Positions 20,341-28,243 of a stretch of DNA of 64,000 bases are shown here, one piece after another. This DNA is from Bacillota bacterium. GTDB taxonomy: Bacteria > Bacillota > Clostridia > Christensenellales > Borkfalkiaceae. The translations under genes were made by a program, and so were the position numbers. Position 1 is the first letter of the stretch, and each line of letters starts with the position of its first letter. Under the pieces are notes generated by a model. The model did no database searches. It had not been told where the DNA came from and worked only from the letters and a program-made list of their open reading frames with translations. Where the stretch lies: NCBI GenBank assembly GCA_019423125.1, contig JAHZBZ010000001.1, positions 385,986 through 449,985 of the forward strand, given 5' to 3'.

Positions 20341-21042
20341 ATGTTGGACGAATTGCTGCAATACCAGGAAGCGGACGGAAAGCTCCGCGCCATCGAACAG
20401 GAGATCGGCGCGACGGAAGAGCACAAGAAATACATGACCGCGCTCAAATTCCTCAAAAAGGCGCCCGAAAAGCTGGAGGCGCTGGATGCCAAGGCGGCGG
20501 AGCTCCGCCTGATCTTTGAGCGTCTTTCCAAGAAATACGCGGCGATCGCGGACACCATCCACGACTACGACAACCTCGACGAGATGGTGGACGAACAGGG
20601 GGGCGAGATCTCCTTCTACAAGAAAAACGCGGCGCAGATTGCCGACAACCTTCGCGCGCTCCGCGCCGAGATCGGCAAGCTCGCCTCGCAGATCGAGGCG
20701 GTCTCCGCCGAGTACGTCGCGGCGAAAAAGCAGACCATCGCGATGCAGAAACAGTACAAGGAGTACAAGGCGAAGGACGCGCAGATCAAAGAGCAGTACG
20801 CATCCCGCATCGCGGAGGTGGAGGCACAGCTAACGGCGCTCGCCAAAAAGGTGCCCGCCGACACCCTCGCTAAATACAACGCCAAGCGCAAGGAAAAGCT
20901 CTTTCCCGTCGTCAGCGAGGTCACGGGCAACCGCTGCCCGCAGTGCGGCATGGAGCTGTCCATCGCCGAGATCTCCAAGCTCACGGGCGGCAACGTCATC
21001 GAATGCGACAGCTGCCGCAGGTTCCTCTTCAAGCGAAAATGA
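20341..21042 (+). CDS. Coiled-coil C4 zinc-ribbon protein (zf-RING_7/CdsZ-like)
   Basis: A 233-residue protein that is almost entirely charged alpha-helical coiled coil (about residues 1-190), followed by a C-terminal zinc ribbon, CPQCGMEL...CDSCRRFLF. This matches the C4-type zinc-ribbon family usually found beside nif3-like genes. Its function is unproven; a nucleic-acid or ribosome-associated role is often suspected. It is the last gene of the dnaG operon, followed by a clear terminator. Confidence 0.85.
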   Translation: MLDELLQYQEADGKLRAIEQEIGATEEHKKYMTALKFLKKAPEKLEALDAKAAELRLIFERLSKKYAAIADTIHDYDNLDEMVDEQGGEISFYKKNAAQIADNLRALRAEIGKLASQIEAVSAEYVAAKKQTIAMQKQYKEYKAKDAQIKEQYASRIAEVEAQLTALAKKVPADTLAKYNAKRKEKLFPVVSEVTGNRCPQCGMELSIAEISKLTGGNVIECDSCRRFLFKRK

Positions 21043-21056
21043 CCGTGCCCCGCACG

Positions 21057-21087
21057 AAAAAAGAGACCGCCTCCGCGGTCTTTTTTG
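21057..21087 (+). terminator. Rho-independent terminator of the dnaG operon
   Basis: GACCGC-ctcc-GCGGTC stem, extended by an A-tract pairing with the following T-run (TTTTTT). Confidence 0.9.
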
Positions 21088-21247
21088 TTTGCGGAAAAGC
21101 CGCCGCGGCGCTTGTCTTTCCGAAGGAGCTTTGTTCGCTCGCGGCGCATATTTTTTACACCGTTTCGCGCTTTTTGTCTCACGGTTCTCTGTTTTGCGCA
21201 GGACGTCCCGCGCTTTTTCGGCGCGGGAGAAAGGTGGCGGGCAGGCT

Positions 21248-21275
21248 TTGAACGGGGCGGAAAGTGCGGTATAAT
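21248..21275 (+). promoter_or_regulatory. Sigma-A promoter of the orphan tail-fibre gene
   Basis: TTGAAC (21248-21253), 16 bases, perfect TATAAT (21270-21275). It serves only the gene at 21333, since terminators lie on both sides. Confidence 0.75.
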
Positions 21276-21280
21276 GGAAG

Positions 21281-21311
21281 GGAGGAGAGAGATCTCCTCC
21301 TTTTTATTTTT
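21281..21311 (+). terminator. 5'-leader hairpin with T-tract (attenuator-like)
   Basis: GGAGGAGA-gaga-TCTCCTCC, a perfect 8-bp stem followed by TTTTTATTTTT. It sits directly downstream of the -10 box, so the transcript would start at or near the 5' arm. It could act as an attenuator or as a stabilising 5' hairpin. The real ribosome-binding site (AAAAGGAG, about 21315-21322) lies after it. Confidence 0.55.
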
Positions 21312-21332
21312 CTGAAAAGGAGATGGAACAAG

Positions 21333-23711
21333 ATGATCTATTATGCAGATGCGGCGGGCAGTACGGTGCGCTGTGTGCCCGAGCGCGTGCACCAGGGCGG
21401 CGCAGAGGGGAACAAGCTCCTGCTGATCGCGCCGTTTGCGGCGGGCGGTTCGGTCTGGGCGGCGTTTTCTCTGCCCGACGGCACGGTGACACAGCGTTTC
21501 CGCCTTTCGTACGAGGGCGCCTTTGCGGGGCTCTGCGACGAGGCCGGAAACGCGGTGAACGGATGGAGCCTGTCCCTTCCCGTCAGCGTGAGCGCGCAGT
21601 ACGGCGACGTGACGGTGCAGTTTTATTATTCGCAGGGCGACAAGGAGATCGCGGGCGGCGCGGCGGTGTTCACCGTCGAGCGCGGCGTTGCGTCCGAACT
21701 GCCCGAAAGCCCCGCGGAGGACGTGTACGCGCAGATCGTGCAGGCGGTGGACGCGCTCTCTTCGGACGTGAACAACGGCTACTACGCCGCGCGCGCCCTT
21801 TACGGCTGGAACTCGTCCTATTCGTACGGCGCGAACGAGGTCGTATTTGTGCCCGACGCGGGCGAATGCGGCGCGTTGGTGCGCTCCAAGGCCGCGAACA
21901 ATCTGGGTAACCCGCCCTATACGGACGGCGTTGCGGACACCGCGCACTGGGAGGAAGTGCTTCACTTCGGCAACGTTGCGGCGCAGTTCCGCGAAGAACT
22001 TTCGGCGCTCGCCGTGCGCGCGGAGAGCGCCGAAAGCGCGGCAGGCTCGGCGGCGTCCGCGGCGCAGGGCGCGGCGGAGGAGGCGCAGGCATCGGCGCAG
22101 GCGGCGCAGAGCGCGGCGGGTTCGGCGGCGGTTGCCGCGGCGGAACAGGTAGAACAGTCTCTTGCCGCGTCCCTTTCCGCGGCGCAGGCGGCGGCGGGAG
22201 AGGCGCAGGCGGCAAACGCTTCCGCGCAGGCTTATGCGGAACAGTCGCTGAGCAACAAGACGTATTCGGGCATTTATTGCACGCAAGCGGAGACTTATGC
22301 CAAAAAGGCGGAGGAATACAAAGATCTCGCCGCCCAATACGCACAGGAGGGCATCGCGCCCAACCTCGACTATACCTCGGTGGCGGAGCTCCCTGCCGAG
22401 GGAAGCACCAAATTTCTCTATCTGATCCCCGAGGAAGGGGGCGAGGAGTTCAACCGTTACAGCGAATACATCTGGGTCCCTTCGGCGGGTACGTATGAGT
22501 TTGTCGGCACGACGGGCGTCGATCTGAGCGGCTACGCAAAGACAACGGGCGAATACAAAGATATGTCGGTCGGAAGCGCGCAGAGCGCAAGTTTTGCCCT
22601 CCGCGCGAACGTTCTCTCGCGCTGTTTTGAGGTCGGCGGGGAGCAGGAGGGCTGGTACCGCGTCGGCACCGTGACGCCCGCCATGCTCGCACAGGTGAGC
22701 GAGGGCGACGGGCGCTACGAATGCATTCTCACGTCGCGCACTTCCGAGGGCGCGGCGGGGATCCTGCGCGTTGCGGGCGAGGTGTCGGGCGGCGTCTTCT
22801 CGCAGATGAAAGTCAGTGTGCTCGCGGGCAGCATCGCCGCCGCGGATTTCTGCGTGTCGACGGCCTCGTCTTCCTTTGACCTGTATTGCAAGTGCGCTTC
22901 GGGCGTGCGCCGCGGCTTCACCTTCCTCGACGAGAGCTTTGCGGGCACGAGCGGCAACATCTTTATGATCTCCGTCTCCTATTTCGGGAGCGCGCACCCT
23001 TCGGGCGTTTCGGGCGTGAGCGAAGCGGGCGACGGCGAGGGGAATCTTCTGGACGCCGTATTTGCCCGCAAGAGCGGGACGTATGAGGGCCTTTCCGTCG
23101 GAAACGCGACAAAGGCGACAAGCGCGGAGAGCGCGCAGACGGCTTCGACGGCAGATTACGCAACGACGGCAGGCACCTGTTATCGCGCCGAAGTCGCGGA
23201 TACGGCGACGAATGCATCCGTTGCGGCTTCGGCGACGGACGCCGTCAACGCGCAGTTTGCCGAGTCTCCCGAGACGGGCGACGATTCCAACAAGATCGCA
23301 ACGACAAATTTTCTCGTCGCCGTTTCCCTGCACAGCGGGACCATCTGGGAGGAATCGGGCTATGTCACGCTGACCTATCGCGGCAAGGGCTATCAGGTCC
23401 GCCGCGAGAATCCGGAAATCTTCAGCCGCACGACCGCCGCCGTGCACATTTCGCGCTCTGCGAACGTCGTCACGGTCTCGTTCGAAGGCATTCTCGATTC
23501 CAATATCCCGCTCAACACGGAGACGCAGATCCTGACAGGTCTTCCCAAGCCCGTCGTCCCCGTCTTCGGCTGTGCGAGCATTAACAAACCTACCTATCCC
23601 GTGACGGCACGAATCGATGCGGAAGGCGCGTTTACCGTGACTTCTCCCGTCGCCGCGCTCGCCACTGGCACAAAGTTGTCCTGCAGCGTCGTCTACATCA
23701 CGGCGGAGTAA
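21333..23711 (+). CDS. Solitary phage tail-fibre/baseplate-like protein
   Basis: A 792-residue protein that resembles phage receptor-binding tail proteins. The first 120 residues look like a BppU-type baseplate N-terminal domain. Residues about 225-300 are an Ala-rich coiled coil (AESAESAAGSAAS and similar heptads) typical of trimeric fibres. Later segments repeat the pattern YKDMSVGSAQSA and YEGLSVGNATKA, and GDDSNKIATTNFLVA closely resembles the fibre repeat in which GDNSxKIATTAFV is usual. No signal peptide or enzymatic motif is seen. The ATG at 21333 follows AAAAGGAG. No capsid, integrase, tail-tube or lysis gene lies nearby; the flanks are core genes. It has its own promoter and terminator, so it may be a domesticated or stand-alone fibre. 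Confidence 0.65.
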   Translation: MIYYADAAGSTVRCVPERVHQGGAEGNKLLLIAPFAAGGSVWAAFSLPDGTVTQRFRLSYEGAFAGLCDEAGNAVNGWSLSLPVSVSAQYGDVTVQFYYSQGDKEIAGGAAVFTVERGVASELPESPAEDVYAQIVQAVDALSSDVNNGYYAARALYGWNSSYSYGANEVVFVPDAGECGALVRSKAANNLGNPPYTDGVADTAHWEEVLHFGNVAAQFREELSALAVRAESAESAAGSAASAAQGAAEEAQASAQAAQSAAGSAAVAAAEQVEQSLAASLSAAQAAAGEAQAANASAQAYAEQSLSNKTYSGIYCTQAETYAKKAEEYKDLAAQYAQEGIAPNLDYTSVAELPAEGSTKFLYLIPEEGGEEFNRYSEYIWVPSAGTYEFVGTTGVDLSGYAKTTGEYKDMSVGSAQSASFALRANVLSRCFEVGGEQEGWYRVGTVTPAMLAQVSEGDGRYECILTSRTSEGAAGILRVAGEVSGGVFSQMKVSVLAGSIAAADFCVSTASSSFDLYCKCASGVRRGFTFLDESFAGTSGNIFMISVSYFGSAHPSGVSGVSEAGDGEGNLLDAVFARKSGTYEGLSVGNATKATSAESAQTASTADYATTAGTCYRAEVADTATNASVAASATDAVNAQFAESPETGDDSNKIATTNFLVAVSLHSGTIWEESGYVTLTYRGKGYQVRRENPEIFSRTTAAVHISRSANVVTVSFEGILDSNIPLNTETQILTGLPKPVVPVFGCASINKPTYPVTARIDAEGAFTVTSPVAALATGTKLSCSVVYITAE

Positions 23712-23720
23712 ACAAAGGGA

Positions 23721-23744
23721 GGGGCGCACGGCGCCCCTTTTTTT
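23721..23744 (+). terminator. Rho-independent terminator after the tail-fibre gene
   Basis: GGGGCGC-acg-GCGCCCC, seven GC pairs, followed by seven T. Confidence 0.92.
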
Positions 23745-23785
23745 GCACGGAAATTTTTTTTGCGCCTCCCGTTCCGAAACGGGGA

Positions 23786-23815
23786 TTGACAATGCCCCCG
23801 CCTCCGTGGTATCAT
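23786..23815 (+). promoter_or_regulatory. Sigma-A promoter of the ADP-ribosylglycohydrolase gene
   Basis: Perfect TTGACA (23786-23791), 18 bases, TATCAT (23810-23815). Confidence 0.65.
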
Positions 23816-23848
23816 AAAATATGCAAGACAAACGGGAGGAAAGGGTAT

Positions 23849-24751
23849 ATGGTCGGCGCGATCATCGGCGACATCGCGGGAAGCCGCTTTGAATTCGATA
23901 ATCATCTCTCTAAGGACTTCGACCTCTTTGCGGAGGATTGCAGGCCCACCGACGACAGCGTGCTCACCGTCGCGGTGGGCAGGGCGATCTGGGAGAGCGA
24001 CGGGAAGTGGGAAGAGCTGGAGGGCAATGCCTCTCTCTTTTTGCGGCAGTTCGGCAAGCGTTATCCCGATGCGGGTTACGGCGAACGTTTCCGCAAATGG
24101 ATGTACAACGACCGCGCGCCCGCCTATCACAGCTTCGGCAACGGGGCGGCGATGCGCGTGAGTGCGGCGGGGTTTGCCGCTCGTTCGCAGGAAGAGGCGC
24201 GCCTTCTCGCGCACAAGGTGACCTGCGTCACGCATGACCATCCCGAAGGGCTCAAGGGCGCGGAGAGCGTTGCCGTGGCGATCTTCCTTGCGCGGCAGAG
24301 GTGGGAAAAAGACCGCATCCGCGCCTTCATAGAGGACAACTACTACGAGATCGGCTTCACGCCCGAGGACCTGCGCGGCAGGTATTCCTTCGACGAGAGC
24401 TGTCAGAACACCGTCCCGCAGGCATTCTGCGCCTTCTTTGCGGGCAGGGATTTTGAAGACGTCGTGCGCACGGCGGTCAGCATCGGCGGCGACAGCGACA
24501 CGATCGCGGCGATCGCGGGGAGCGTGGCGGAGGCGTATTACGGCGTTTCCGAGCCTATGCGCCGCGCTGTATATGCAAAGCTGAACACCCCGCAATACAT
24601 GCTCCTGTACCGCTGGCTCCTTGCCTTCGAGGTGTATTTTCAAGGCTGGCGCGGCGCCGATGCGGGGGAGCGGGCGCAGATTGCGGCGTTCGTCCGCGGG
24701 CATATCCGGGAATACGGAGCAAAAAATATCGACAGATTGCTCGTCCCGTGA
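23849..24751 (+). CDS. ADP-ribosylglycohydrolase family protein
   Basis: A 300-residue all-alpha hydrolase of the DraG/ARH family, which removes ADP-ribose from modified proteins or small molecules. The di-magnesium site motifs are present: GDIAGSRFEF near residue 7, PTDDSVLT near residue 35, and GGDSDTIAAIAGS near residue 212. The ATG at 23849 has a GGGAGGAAAGG run upstream; the in-frame ATG at 23786 would lie within the promoter. No partner ADP-ribosyltransferase is visible nearby, so this appears to be a stand-alone enzyme. Confidence 0.88.
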   Translation: MVGAIIGDIAGSRFEFDNHLSKDFDLFAEDCRPTDDSVLTVAVGRAIWESDGKWEELEGNASLFLRQFGKRYPDAGYGERFRKWMYNDRAPAYHSFGNGAAMRVSAAGFAARSQEEARLLAHKVTCVTHDHPEGLKGAESVAVAIFLARQRWEKDRIRAFIEDNYYEIGFTPEDLRGRYSFDESCQNTVPQAFCAFFAGRDFEDVVRTAVSIGGDSDTIAAIAGSVAEAYYGVSEPMRRAVYAKLNTPQYMLLYRWLLAFEVYFQGWRGADAGERAQIAAFVRGHIREYGAKNIDRLLVP

Positions 24752-24825
24752 CCTGAAAAAAGTACTATTTCCCCAAAAACCGACATATACATTACCATCG
24801 CCAATCTAGTGGGGGATGATAAAGT

Positions 24826-25086
24826 ATGTGGGAATATATGCGTGAGCGCGCACGTCGCAGTGCGGAGTACATTCTCTCGACGGGCGCGACGGTGCGCGAG
24901 TGTGCGCGGCACTTTCAGGTCAGCAAGTCGACGGTCTACAAAGACGTCGCCGAGCGGCTGGAAGAGATCGACGTGTCGCTCTGGGAAGCGGTGCGCGGGG
25001 TGCTTGAAAAGAACCTCGCCGAGCGCCATCTTCGCGGCGGCGCGGCGACACAGCGCAAATACAGCGCGCTGCGCGCGCGCAGGTAG
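24826..25086 (+). CDS. spoIIID: Sporulation transcriptional regulator SpoIIID
   Basis: An 86-residue DNA-binding protein that controls mother-cell genes during sporulation. The helix-turn-helix TVRECARHFQVSKSTVYKDVAERL (about residues 22-45) and the conserved C-terminal HLRGGAATQRKY match SpoIIID closely, although the N-terminus is more Arg-rich than in Bacillus. It stands alone between its own upstream gap and a terminator. A weak sigma-E-like pair (ACTATTT near 24764, ATACATT near 24787) might drive it, but I would not rely on it. Its presence argues that the organism sporulates. Confidence 0.93.
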   Translation: MWEYMRERARRSAEYILSTGATVRECARHFQVSKSTVYKDVAERLEEIDVSLWEAVRGVLEKNLAERHLRGGAATQRKYSALRARR

Positions 25087-25101
25087 TGCAAAGGAGAGGA
25101 A

Positions 25102-25128
25102 AGAGGAGGGGACCCCTCCTTTTTTTTC
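25102..25128 (+). terminator. Rho-independent terminator after spoIIID
   Basis: AGGAGGGG/CCCCTCCT inverted repeat directly followed by eight T. Confidence 0.85.
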
Positions 25129-25200
25129 GCGCAGAGAAGCAAACGGAAAAAAGTTTTCCTTCTTTTTGCGCGCGTGCAAGAATTTTCCTTCGGCGAATTC

Positions 25201-25229
25201 TTGAAATTTCCGACGTTTTGTGCTAAAAT
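25201..25229 (+). promoter_or_regulatory. Sigma-A promoter of the dehydratase activator operon
   Basis: TTGAAA (25201-25206), 17 bases, TAAAAT (25224-25229) with an extended -10 TGC. Confidence 0.65.
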
Positions 25230-25294
25230 AAATCAAATCAGAGAAACATCACGGCGCGGATCTTTCCGCGCAGGAAGAAAAGGGAGGGTGCCAT

Positions 25295-28243
25295 ATGGCG
25301 AAACTCATGGGGATAGACGTAGGTTCCACGACAGTCAAAGTCTGCGTTCTGTCCGAATCCCTCGAAATTTTATACACGAGTTACGAGCGGCATTTTGCGC
25401 GCGTGAAGGAATGCGTGCTGGGCCAGCTCTCTATCGTCGAAGAGAAATTCGGCGGCGATTTCTGCGTGAGCATCACGGGTTCCGCGGGCCTCGGGCTTGC
25501 GGAGCGGAGCGGCATCTCCTTCGTGCAGGAAGTGCAGGCGGCGTTCACCGCCATCCGCAGATACTACCCCGACGCCGACGCGGCGGTGGAGCTGGGCGGC
25601 GAGGACGCGAAGATCATCTTCATCACGGGCGGGACCGAACAGCGCATGAACGGCAGCTGTGCGGGCGGCACGGGCGCATTCATCGACCAGATGGCGACTC
25701 TGCTCAACATCACCGTCGACGAGATGGACAAGCTCTCCCTCGCGGCGGAAAAAGTCTATCCGATCGCCTCGCGCTGCGGCGTGTTCGCGAAGTCGGACAT
25801 TCAGCCCCTTCTCAACCAAGGCGCGCGCAAAGAGGACATCTCGGCGAGCATCTTCCAGGCAGTCGTGGACCAGACTGTATCGGGGCTGGCGCAGGGCAGG
25901 CGCATCAAGGGCAAGGTGCTCTTCCTCGGCGGTCCGCTCTACTTCATCCGCGGTCTGCGCAGGGCGTTTCAGACGACGCTCGGGCTGGACGATGCGCATG
26001 CGATCTTCCCCGACAACGCGCCCTGCTTCATGTCCGTCGGTGCGGCGCTGTACGCCGCGAACGCGGAGGCGATGCCCCTCGGCGAGGTCATCGCGCGCAT
26101 CCGCAGCGTGCGCGAGAGCGACGACATCGTCACGGGCGCGCCGCTCTTTGAGAGCCAGGCGGAATACGAGGCGTTCGTCGCGCGGCACAAGCGCAGCGAT
26201 CTCTCCTTTGAGGACATCAGGATCTATCGCGGTGACGCCTATCTCGGCATAGACAGCGGTTCGACCACCACGAAGCTCGTGCTGATCACGCCCGATTGCA
26301 AACTCCTGTACAATCACTACCAATCCAACAACGGCCAGCCGCTGGACATCGTCATCGAGCGGCTCAAAGAGATCTACGCGCTCGCGGGCGGCAGGATCCG
26401 CATCGCGGGGGCGGCGGTCACGGGCTACGGCGAGGACATGCTCAAGGCGGCGCTCAAGGCGGACTTCGGCATCGTCGAGACGGTCGCGCATTTCAAAGCG
26501 GCGGTGTACTTCAACCCGAAGGTGGACTTCATCATCGACATCGGCGGGCAGGACATCAAGTGTTTCAAGATCAAAAACGGCGCCATCGACTCCATCATGC
26601 TCAACGAGGCGTGCTCTTCGGGCTGCGGTTCCTTCATCCAGACCTTTGCCAAGGCGATGGGCATGGAGATCGACGAGTTCGCAAAGCTCGGCCTGTTCGC
26701 AAAGCACCCCGTCGAGCTGGGTTCGCGCTGTACCGTGTTCATGAACAGCTCGGTCAAGCAGGCGCAGAAAGAGGGCGCGAGCGTGGAGGACATCTCCGCG
26801 GGACTCTCTTCTTCCATCGTCAAAAACGCGATCTATAAGGTCATCCGCGCAAAGACGCCCGACGAGCTCGGCAACAACATCCTCGTGCAGGGCGGCACCT
26901 TCCTCAACGACGCGGTGCTCCGCTCCTTCGAGATCGAGACGGGCAAACAGGTCGTCCGTCCGGGCATCGCGGGGCTGATGGGCGCGTTCGGCGCGGCGCT
27001 GTACGCGAAGGAGAACGTGCGCGGCGAGAGCGAAGTGATCACGGCTTCGGAGCTTGAAAACTTCACCTATACCTCGAAGAGCCACATCTGCAAGGGCTGT
27101 ACTTCCCACTGCAACGTCAACGTCATCGGCTTTTCGGACGGCAGAAAATTCATCTCGGGCAACAAGTGCGAGAAAGGCGCGGGGCTCAAACCGCACTCGG
27201 ACGAGCTCGATCTCTACAACTATAAATACGAGCGCATCCTGCAGAGCGTGCAGGGCACGAAGGGTAAAAAGGGCACCCGCGGCAGGGTAGGGCTCCCGCT
27301 CGCGCTCGGATATTACGAACAGCTCCCGCTCTGGGCGGGGTTCTTCGAGGCGTGCGGTTTTGAAGTCGTGCTCAGCGAAAAATCCTCCCGCCAGCTGTAT
27401 TTCAAGGGCCAGCACACCGTCGCGAGCGACACCGTATGTTATCCCGCAAAGCTCACGCACGGGCACATCGAGAGCCTGCTCGACGCGGGCGTCGACTTTG
27501 TGTTCTTCCCCTGCGAGAGCTACAACCTCGACGAGCACGACTCGGTCAATCACTACAACTGCCCAGTCGTCGCGTACTATCCCGAACTTCTCAAGGCGAA
27601 CAACGAGCGGCTCAGCGACAAGAACTTTATCATGCCGTATCTCGACCTCAACGACGAAAAGAGCACGGTGCGCGCCCTTTCCAAGGCGTTTGCGAGGTAC
27701 AGGTTGTCGGCGAAGGAGATCCGCAAGGGGCTCGCGGAGGGCTTTTCGCGGCTGAACGCATACTATGCCGACGTGCGTGCGCGCGGCGACGAGGTGCTCG
27801 CAAAGGCGCGTGCGCAGGGCAACCCGATCGTCATCCTCGCGGGAAGGCCTTACCACATCGACCCCGAGATCAACCACGGCATCGGAAAACTTCTCACCTC
27901 GCTCGGCTTTGCGGTGCTCTCGGAGGACAGCGTGTTCGAGCACGGAAAACAGGTGCTCGTCAACGTGCTCAACCAGTGGACGTACCACGCGCGGCTGTAC
28001 CGCGCGGCGGAATTTGCGACGGAGAACGAGGACGTCAACCTCGTCCAGCTCGTCTCCTTCGGGTGCGGCATCGACGCGATCACGACGGACGAAGTGCGCG
28101 CCATTCTCGAGAGCCGCGGCAAGCTCTATACACAGATCAAGATAGACGAAATCAACAACCTCGGCGTGGTCAGGATCCGCCTGCGCAGCATGCTCGCCGC
28201 GATCGAGGAACAAAAGAGGCAAAAGGATGAAAAAGCAGAATAA
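25295..28243 (+). CDS. 2-hydroxyacyl-CoA dehydratase activase, double ASKHA plus DUF2229
   Basis: A 982-residue protein of the BadF/BadG/BcrA/BcrD-HgdC group. These ATPases carry a [4Fe-4S] cluster at a dimer interface and inject an electron into 2-hydroxyacyl-CoA dehydratases. Two ASKHA ATPase modules are seen: residues 1-270 (GIDVGSTTVKV; GSCAGGTGAFIDQ; SRCGVF) and about 310-570 (GIDSGSTTTKL; EACSSGCGSFIQ; SRCTVF). Each has its cluster cysteines. The rest is a DUF2229-type region with CKGCTSHCNVNV. Homologues are often one chain of about 1400 residues; here the remaining domain is the next ORF, overlapping by 17 bases. The physiological substrate is unknown. Confidence 0.9.
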   Translation: MAKLMGIDVGSTTVKVCVLSESLEILYTSYERHFARVKECVLGQLSIVEEKFGGDFCVSITGSAGLGLAERSGISFVQEVQAAFTAIRRYYPDADAAVELGGEDAKIIFITGGTEQRMNGSCAGGTGAFIDQMATLLNITVDEMDKLSLAAEKVYPIASRCGVFAKSDIQPLLNQGARKEDISASIFQAVVDQTVSGLAQGRRIKGKVLFLGGPLYFIRGLRRAFQTTLGLDDAHAIFPDNAPCFMSVGAALYAANAEAMPLGEVIARIRSVRESDDIVTGAPLFESQAEYEAFVARHKRSDLSFEDIRIYRGDAYLGIDSGSTTTKLVLITPDCKLLYNHYQSNNGQPLDIVIERLKEIYALAGGRIRIAGAAVTGYGEDMLKAALKADFGIVETVAHFKAAVYFNPKVDFIIDIGGQDIKCFKIKNGAIDSIMLNEACSSGCGSFIQTFAKAMGMEIDEFAKLGLFAKHPVELGSRCTVFMNSSVKQAQKEGASVEDISAGLSSSIVKNAIYKVIRAKTPDELGNNILVQGGTFLNDAVLRSFEIETGKQVVRPGIAGLMGAFGAALYAKENVRGESEVITASELENFTYTSKSHICKGCTSHCNVNVIGFSDGRKFISGNKCEKGAGLKPHSDELDLYNYKYERILQSVQGTKGKKGTRGRVGLPLALGYYEQLPLWAGFFEACGFEVVLSEKSSRQLYFKGQHTVASDTVCYPAKLTHGHIESLLDAGVDFVFFPCESYNLDEHDSVNHYNCPVVAYYPELLKANNERLSDKNFIMPYLDLNDEKSTVRALSKAFARYRLSAKEIRKGLAEGFSRLNAYYADVRARGDEVLAKARAQGNPIVILAGRPYHIDPEINHGIGKLLTSLGFAVLSEDSVFEHGKQVLVNVLNQWTYHARLYRAAEFATENEDVNLVQLVSFGCGIDAITTDEVRAILESRGKLYTQIKIDEINNLGVVRIRLRSMLAAIEEQKRQKDEKAE

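Noticed and set aside
21333..23711. A prophage
   Set aside because: Only one tail-like gene, with core operons on both sides; no integrase, portal, capsid, terminase or lysis genes.
20616..23831. A 1071-codon open frame on the minus strand opposite the tail-fibre gene
   Set aside because: It is antisense to well-supported genes, crosses terminators, and has an Arg/Ala/His-rich composition typical of frames opposite GC-rich coding sequence.
25370..28222. A 950-codon minus-strand frame opposite the dehydratase activase
   Set aside because: A shadow of codon bias; no recognisable domain, while the plus strand has conserved ATPase motifs.
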